A stretch of 64,000 bases of DNA from Nonlabens ulvanivorans (lineage in GTDB: Bacteria; Bacteroidota; Bacteroidia; Flavobacteriales; Flavobacteriaceae), in contig NZ_BBMK01000009.1 of NCBI RefSeq assembly GCF_000755285.1, positions 1 through 64,000 on the forward strand, given 5' to 3'. The notes below the pieces were generated by a model. It worked only from the letters and a program-made list of their open reading frames with translations. It ran no database searches and was not told where the DNA came from. Below, in pieces: positions 60,087-64,000 of this stretch (its first letter is position 1; every line of letters starts with the position of its first letter). A program made the position numbers and the translations under genes.

Positions 60087-61608
60087 ATGTCTGATAAAGA
60101 TTCTTTATATAAAATAATTACTGAAGGTTATAACCCTAAAGGCGACTCTATCATTATGGGTGCAGCCATGCTTAATGGTGAAACATTAACTGGCGCACAT
60201 GTTAAAATACCACTTAAGACCATGAATAGACATGGGCTTATTGCTGGGGGGGCAACAGGAACTGGTAAGACCAAAACCTTGCAGATAATTGCAGAGCAGC
60301 TTTCACAAAAAGGAATACCGTCTTTATTAATGGACATCAAAGGTGATTTATCAGGTATCGCAGCCGCTAGTGATGGTCATCCTAAGATTGATGAGCGTCA
60401 TGAAAAAATAGGCTTAGAATATGTCTCACATAATTCACCTGTAGAGATTATGACCATTTCTGATCAGGAAGGAATCAGAATGAGAGCTACCGTTAGTGAA
60501 TTTGGACCTGTGTTGCTTTCGCGAATTCTAGATGTGACAGAAACTCAGGCAGGAATTATATCTGTAGTATTTAAATATTGTGATGATAATAAGCTACCTC
60601 TTTTAGATCTAGACGATCTAAAAAGGTATTGCAATATGCTACAGGAGCAGGGAAAGAAGAGTTTCAAGCGGAATATGGCGTATATCAACCTCTTCAACTG
60701 GAGCGATTTTAAGAAAAATTATTGAACTAGAACAACAAGGAGCTGATCAATTTTTTGGAGAACGCAGTTTTGATGTAAAAGACTTAGTACGTAAAGATAG
60801 AGAAGGACGTGGATATGTAAATGTAATAAGACTTACAGACATACAGGACAGACCTAAATTATTCTCAACATTTATGTTGAGCCTACTGGCCGAGATTTAT
60901 AGTACGTTCCCAGAACAAGGTGATGCAGATCAACCAGAACTCATCATGTTTATTGATGAAGCCCATTTAATATTTGATCAAGCCAGTGGTGCATTATTAG
61001 ATCAAATAGAAAGCATTGTAAAACTGATTCGTTCAAAAGGTATCGGTCTTTATTTTGTAACTCAAAATCCGACTGACATTCCAGAAGGCGTTTTAAGTCA
61101 GTTAGGTTTAAAAATCCAGCATGCGTTGCGTGCATTTACAGCAAAGGATCGTAAGGCAATAAAACTTACTGCTCAAAACTATCCAGAAACAGAATTTTAT
61201 GATACTGCAGAGATTTTAACTTCTTTAGGTATAGGTGAAGCGTTAATATCTGCGCTAGATGAAAAAGGAAGACCTAGTCCACTTGCAGCAACACTTTTAA
61301 GAGCTCCTGCAAGTAGAATGGATATATTGACCGATCGAGAACTTAGTGATTTAATTGCAGACTCTGATCTAACAGATAAATACAACGAAGAAATTAATCG
61401 GGAAAGTGCCGAAGAGATTCTTCAAGAAAAAATAGAGAAGGCAAATGAAGATGAAATAAAAGAAAAAGCCAAGGCTGAAAAAGCTAAAGCCAGCAAAAGC
61501 ACTTCTCGTCGCACTAGTACTAGACAAAATCCTATCATAAAAGTTCTTACTAGCGCAAGTTTTATAAGAGGTGTGATGGGGGGGATTTTAGGAAAAGCCC
61601 TAAAGTAA
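60087..61608 (+). CDS. HerA-like DUF853 ATPase (frameshifted)
   Basis: About 507 aa. Walker A in GLIAGGATGTGKTKTLQ (the usual form is GLIAGATGTGKT; the G7 at 60246-60252 adds a Gly), LLMDIKGDLSGIA, Walker B in LIMFIDEAHLIF and TQNPTDIPEGVLSQLGLKIQHALRAFT. Two lost bases, near A3 60653-60655 (GKEEFQAEYG) and near 60682 (GVISTSSTGAIL), join the two halves with RKIIELEQQGADQFFGE between them. The C-terminus is a charged helix and an RGVMG(G)ILGK tail with a further G7 (61578-61584). Resembles E. coli YjgR; a hexameric DNA/ATP motor fold of unknown role. Confidence 0.9.
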
Positions 61609-61649
61609 AATTTATAACCATTTTAATCGTTTGTTACCATAACTAAAAG

Positions 61650-61657
61650 TAGTTTTG
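61650..61657 (+). promoter_or_regulatory. -7 element TAGTTTTG with upstream TTTG
   Basis: TAnnTTTG, with TTTG at 61630-61633 (16 nt spacing, short of the usual 19); about 22 bp before the lipoprotein ATG. Confidence 0.45.
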
Positions 61658-61678
61658 CAACCTCATAAAACACATCAT

Positions 61679-62224
61679 ATGAAAAATATTTTCTTATTAC
61701 TCATACTAGTCATCGCTATAACATCTTGTACTAAAAAACAAAATCCATTTGAATGGAATAAGGACCGTGTAGGACATCTTACTAAAGAGATGATGGTTTA
61801 TCAACTAGACAGCTTATACTCAAATGATAGTATAGTAAAAAATATAAAAGGTGATGAGTTCAGTAATGGACCTAGCGCTATTGAAGTTTATGAAAAAGGT
61901 GGAAAACATTTGCTAACACTTACACCAGTAGAAGAGGACAGTACTTCTACAATCGAATATGTACGTATAAGAGATAATCGTTATACTACAGAAAAAGGTA
62001 TCACGATTGAAAGTGATTATAAGACGATAAGTTCTGCATACAATGTATCTAGTATTGATAATATGATAAAAGATGCTGTCGTAAGAATAGACGATCAAAA
62101 CTTTTACTTTACGATAAGTAAAGATTTGTTACCGCCAGAAATTAGATTTGATATGACGGCACCTATCGAAAAAACAATGATCCCGGATACAGCCGCGCCT
62201 AAATATGTTTTTGTAAGCTGGTAA
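61679..62224 (+). CDS. Hypothetical lipoprotein
   Basis: 181 aa from the ATG at 61679. Signal FLLLILVIAITSC, Cys 17. The mature part is beta-rich (VYEKGGKHLLTLTPVEEDSTSTIEYVRIRDNRYTTEKGI). No family recognised. A 10-bp hairpin 25 bp after its stop, inside the next ORF, may end part of its transcripts. Confidence 0.7.
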   Translation: MKNIFLLLILVIAITSCTKKQNPFEWNKDRVGHLTKEMMVYQLDSLYSNDSIVKNIKGDEFSNGPSAIEVYEKGGKHLLTLTPVEEDSTSTIEYVRIRDNRYTTEKGITIESDYKTISSAYNVSSIDNMIKDAVVRIDDQNFYFTISKDLLPPEIRFDMTAPIEKTMIPDTAAPKYVFVSW

Positions 62225-62233
62225 AATTATTTC

Positions 62234-63076
62234 ATGAAACAATTTTTACAAAAAGCCATACCTAAACTGTATGGCTTTTATTTTAACCTCATAAGCCTAT
62301 TCTCAAAGAAAAAGGCAGCACAATTAGCTCTAGAAGTTTTCAGTACACCACGTAGAGGTCGTATTCTAGAACATCAGGCTACATTTTTAAACACGGCACG
62401 TCAACAGCGTATCACGTCTGAAGATTGTCTCTATATGCTTTATCATTGGAAAGGTAATGGTCCTACTGTGTTATTAAATCATGGATGGGAATCAAATGCT
62501 TTTAGATGGAAATATTTATTTGATGATTTAAAGAAATTAGATTTAAATATTATTGCTGTAGATGGACCTGCTCATGGTAATTCTAGCGGTAAATTATTTA
62601 CGGCTATTAAGTACTCAAAGGTTATCAAATCAACAATTGAATTGTATGAACCAGAAATAATCATTTCTCATAGTGTGGGCGCGATGGCTACCATTTATAA
62701 CGAATACCACCATCCTTCTCCACGTCTTAAAAAATTAATTTTATTAGGTGGCCCTAACTCACTAGAGACTATCATGCAAGACTATCAAAGGCTACTCAGT
62801 TTTAATAACCGCGTTTACAATGGGTTAAACGCAACGCTCAAAGAGAATTTCGGTTATGAAATAGAGAAATTTAATGCAGCAGATTTTGCTGTAAATATAG
62901 AGGCTGACACTCTATTATTACATGCTAAGCAAGACGCAATAGTTCCTTGCTCAGCGAGTAAAGCCATTGCAGGACGCATGAAAAACGCTACTTATATTGA
63001 GACACAAACAGGCGGACATAGTCTACACACTGAAGAAAACACTAAGCACATCCTCGATTTCTTAGTAAAAGCTTAA
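62234..63076 (+). CDS. Alpha/beta-hydrolase
   Basis: 280 aa, cytosolic. Nucleophile elbow in IISHSVGAMATIY (S-x-S-x-G-type SHSVG), an early NHGWESNAFRW oxyanion segment, VDGPAHGNSSG, LHAKQDAIVP with the acid, and GGHSLHTEENTKHILDFL with the catalytic His. The N-terminus begins FLQKAIPKLYGFYFNL. Possibly an esterase or thioesterase; substrate unknown. Confidence 0.85.
   Translation: MKQFLQKAIPKLYGFYFNLISLFSKKKAAQLALEVFSTPRRGRILEHQATFLNTARQQRITSEDCLYMLYHWKGNGPTVLLNHGWESNAFRWKYLFDDLKKLDLNIIAVDGPAHGNSSGKLFTAIKYSKVIKSTIELYEPEIIISHSVGAMATIYNEYHHPSPRLKKLILLGGPNSLETIMQDYQRLLSFNNRVYNGLNATLKENFGYEIEKFNAADFAVNIEADTLLLHAKQDAIVPCSASKAIAGRMKNATYIETQTGGHSLHTEENTKHILDFLVKA
62249..62285 (+). terminator. Hairpin with U-tract inside the hydrolase 5' coding region
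   Basis: AAAAGCCATA / TATGGCTTTT, a perfect 10-bp stem with a 9-nt loop, then TTTTATTTT. It lies at codons ~6-17 of the hydrolase but 25 bp after the upstream lipoprotein stop. Could act as an attenuating terminator. Confidence 0.5.
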
Positions 63077-63130
63077 TTAAAGTCATTTTAACAGAGTTAT
63101 TATTCAGATTGAATTATCTTAATAATAAAA

Positions 63131-63365
63131 ATGGATTCAATTAAAAATAGAGATCAATATGAAGCTTTACGCGATCAAGGATATTCTAAAGAAAAAAGCC
63201 GCTCGCATAGCTAATACTAAAAACGCTGGCAAAAAGGGTGGAGAAGCTAGCTACTATGAGTCTAGAACAAAAGATGAACTCTACCAGAAAGCTAAAGAAA
63301 TAAACATAGATGGTAGGTCCAATATGAATAAACAAGAACTTATAGACGCCTTGCGCAACAACTAA
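63131..63365 (+). CDS. DUF7218-like protein with Rho-N-like region (frameshifted)
   Basis: About 77 aa. The 5' frame MDSIKNRDQYEALRDQGYSKEK and the 3' frame AARIANTKNAGKKGGEASYYE join if the A6 run at 63192-63197 is A5, giving SKEKAARIANTKNAGKKGG. The result has the ALRDQGYSKEKAARIAN block typical of DUF7218-like proteins and a SAP/Rho-N-type C-terminus (TKDELYQKAKEINIDGRSNMNKQELIDALRN). A small basic protein that may bind nucleic acid. Confidence 0.75.
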
Positions 63366-63368
63366 TTT

Positions 63369-64000
63369 ATGTCTCGTCAAATCCCTACTATTAAAATTCG
63401 TCAGATATTTATTCTGATTGTGATACTGTATATCCTTTACCTTATTGGTAAAGAGCTAGCACCATATTTAGGTGGTTTGCTAGGAGCGATTACTTTATAC
63501 GTATTATTAGAACCAATTCAAAAATGGTTAGAAGCAAAAAAATGGAAACCGTCTGTAGCTTCATCATTTCTAATTGTATTTTCATTTGTAATCATATTGC
63601 TTCCTATTGCAGGTATAGGATTAATGATGAGTTCTAAAGTCAAAACGGCAATTGAAAATAGCACTCAAATAACAGAAACTATAAAATCTAAAGTTGCAGA
63701 AACAGAGAATCTTTTAGGAGTAAATGTTTCTGAAAACATCAATACAGAAGAAGTGAGCAGTTGGGTATCTAGCAATGTGCAAAATCTAGCCAACTCTAGT
63801 CTTACCGTTTCCATCTCTATAGGTATCATGTTTTTCTTATTATACTTTATGCTGGTAGATCGTAAAAAATGGCTTGAAGCAGCATTAATTTATATGCCAT
63901 TAAAAGAAAAGAATTTAAAAATCATTGGAAAAGAAAGTATTGACCTGGTAAAATCTAACGCTATAGGCATACCATTAGTGGCATTATTACAAGGTATAGT
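63369..64000 (+). CDS. AI-2E family (PerM-like) transporter, 3' partial
   Basis: 210 codons open to the window end. Membrane segments at the N-terminus (IFILIVILYILYLIGKELAPYLGGLLGAITLYVLLEPI), 60-80 (SVASSFLIVFSFVIILLPIAGIGLMM) and 150-165 (ISIGIMFFLLYFML), with the family feature YMPLKEK and the start of the conserved GIPLVALLQGI helix. AI-2E family permeases export varied small molecules; the autoinducer name is historical. It begins 3 bp after the DUF7218-like gene. Confidence 0.85.
   Translation, partial: MSRQIPTIKIRQIFILIVILYILYLIGKELAPYLGGLLGAITLYVLLEPIQKWLEAKKWKPSVASSFLIVFSFVIILLPIAGIGLMMSSKVKTAIENSTQITETIKSKVAETENLLGVNVSENINTEEVSSWVSSNVQNLANSSLTVSISIGIMFFLLYFMLVDRKKWLEAALIYMPLKEKNLKIIGKESIDLVKSNAIGIPLVALLQGI

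Overview
The window reads as ordinary chromosomal DNA of a marine-type member of the Flavobacteriaceae (Bacteroidota). The evidence is low G+C content and gene families typical of that group: type A and type B T9SS C-terminal sorting domains, fused SecDF, Rho with a long low-complexity insert, DUF4293, DUF1599-folP-cdaA synteny, DUF3667, DUF6588 and an OmpP1-type porin. Promoters of the Bacteroidota form TAnnTTTG are visible, and Shine-Dalgarno sites are largely absent. A 16-bp perfect palindrome, CGCTTTCGCGAAAGCG, recurs about 13 times between and inside genes; from memory it points to the Nonlabens/Dokdonia neighbourhood, which I cannot verify here. I see no prophage, insertion sequence, CRISPR array or classical defence island.

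Layout. 1-12.5 kb: end of a Kelch-like T9SS protein, a MORN-type lipoprotein, DUF2628, a conserved unknown with an FIDID motif, lipid and repair enzymes (CDP-alcohol transferase, Pcm), an oxidoreductase/serine hydrolase/3-hydroxyacyl-CoA dehydrogenase/DUF1015/YggS run, and DUF2721. 12.5-21 kb: CotH-type T9SS protein, a lysozyme-like protein, mltG-GNAT-dapF, an HtrA protease and small enzymes. 21-29 kb: DUF1599 / folP-cdaA-two DUF3667 proteins, ABC exporter-PH-like-truA, a YfcE-like phosphoesterase and DUF4293. 29-36.8 kb: rho, rpsT with tRNA-Glu, proS, a W/G/N-rich lipoprotein and an OmpP1 porin. 36.9-50.2 kb: two paralogous giant T9SS type B adhesin-like proteins flank folE, cysS-yidD-lgt-DUF192 and small lipoproteins. 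50.4-64 kb: secDF, mdh, DUF6588, gyrB, DUF2911/queE, a HerA-like ATPase, an alpha/beta hydrolase, a DUF7218-like protein and the start of an AI-2E family permease.

Quality warning. About 25 single-base indels, nearly all in short homopolymers, break about 22 genes, including gyrB, lgt and mltG, which should be intact in a living cell. In addition, twelve G/C runs are exactly 7 long, and in the recognisable cases 4 would be expected (one extra Gly or Pro codon, or a spoiled tRNA T-stem). The simplest reading is consensus error in the assembly. I therefore annotate broken genes over their full reconstructed span and give the suspected indel position in each entry.

Regulation. Five genes (dapF, truA, the phosphoesterase, queE and a hypothetical secreted protein) have a TAnnTTTG promoter element ending 4-5 nt before the ATG, which suggests leaderless transcripts. 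tRNA-Glu has a near-ideal TTTG-N19-TAnnTTTG promoter.
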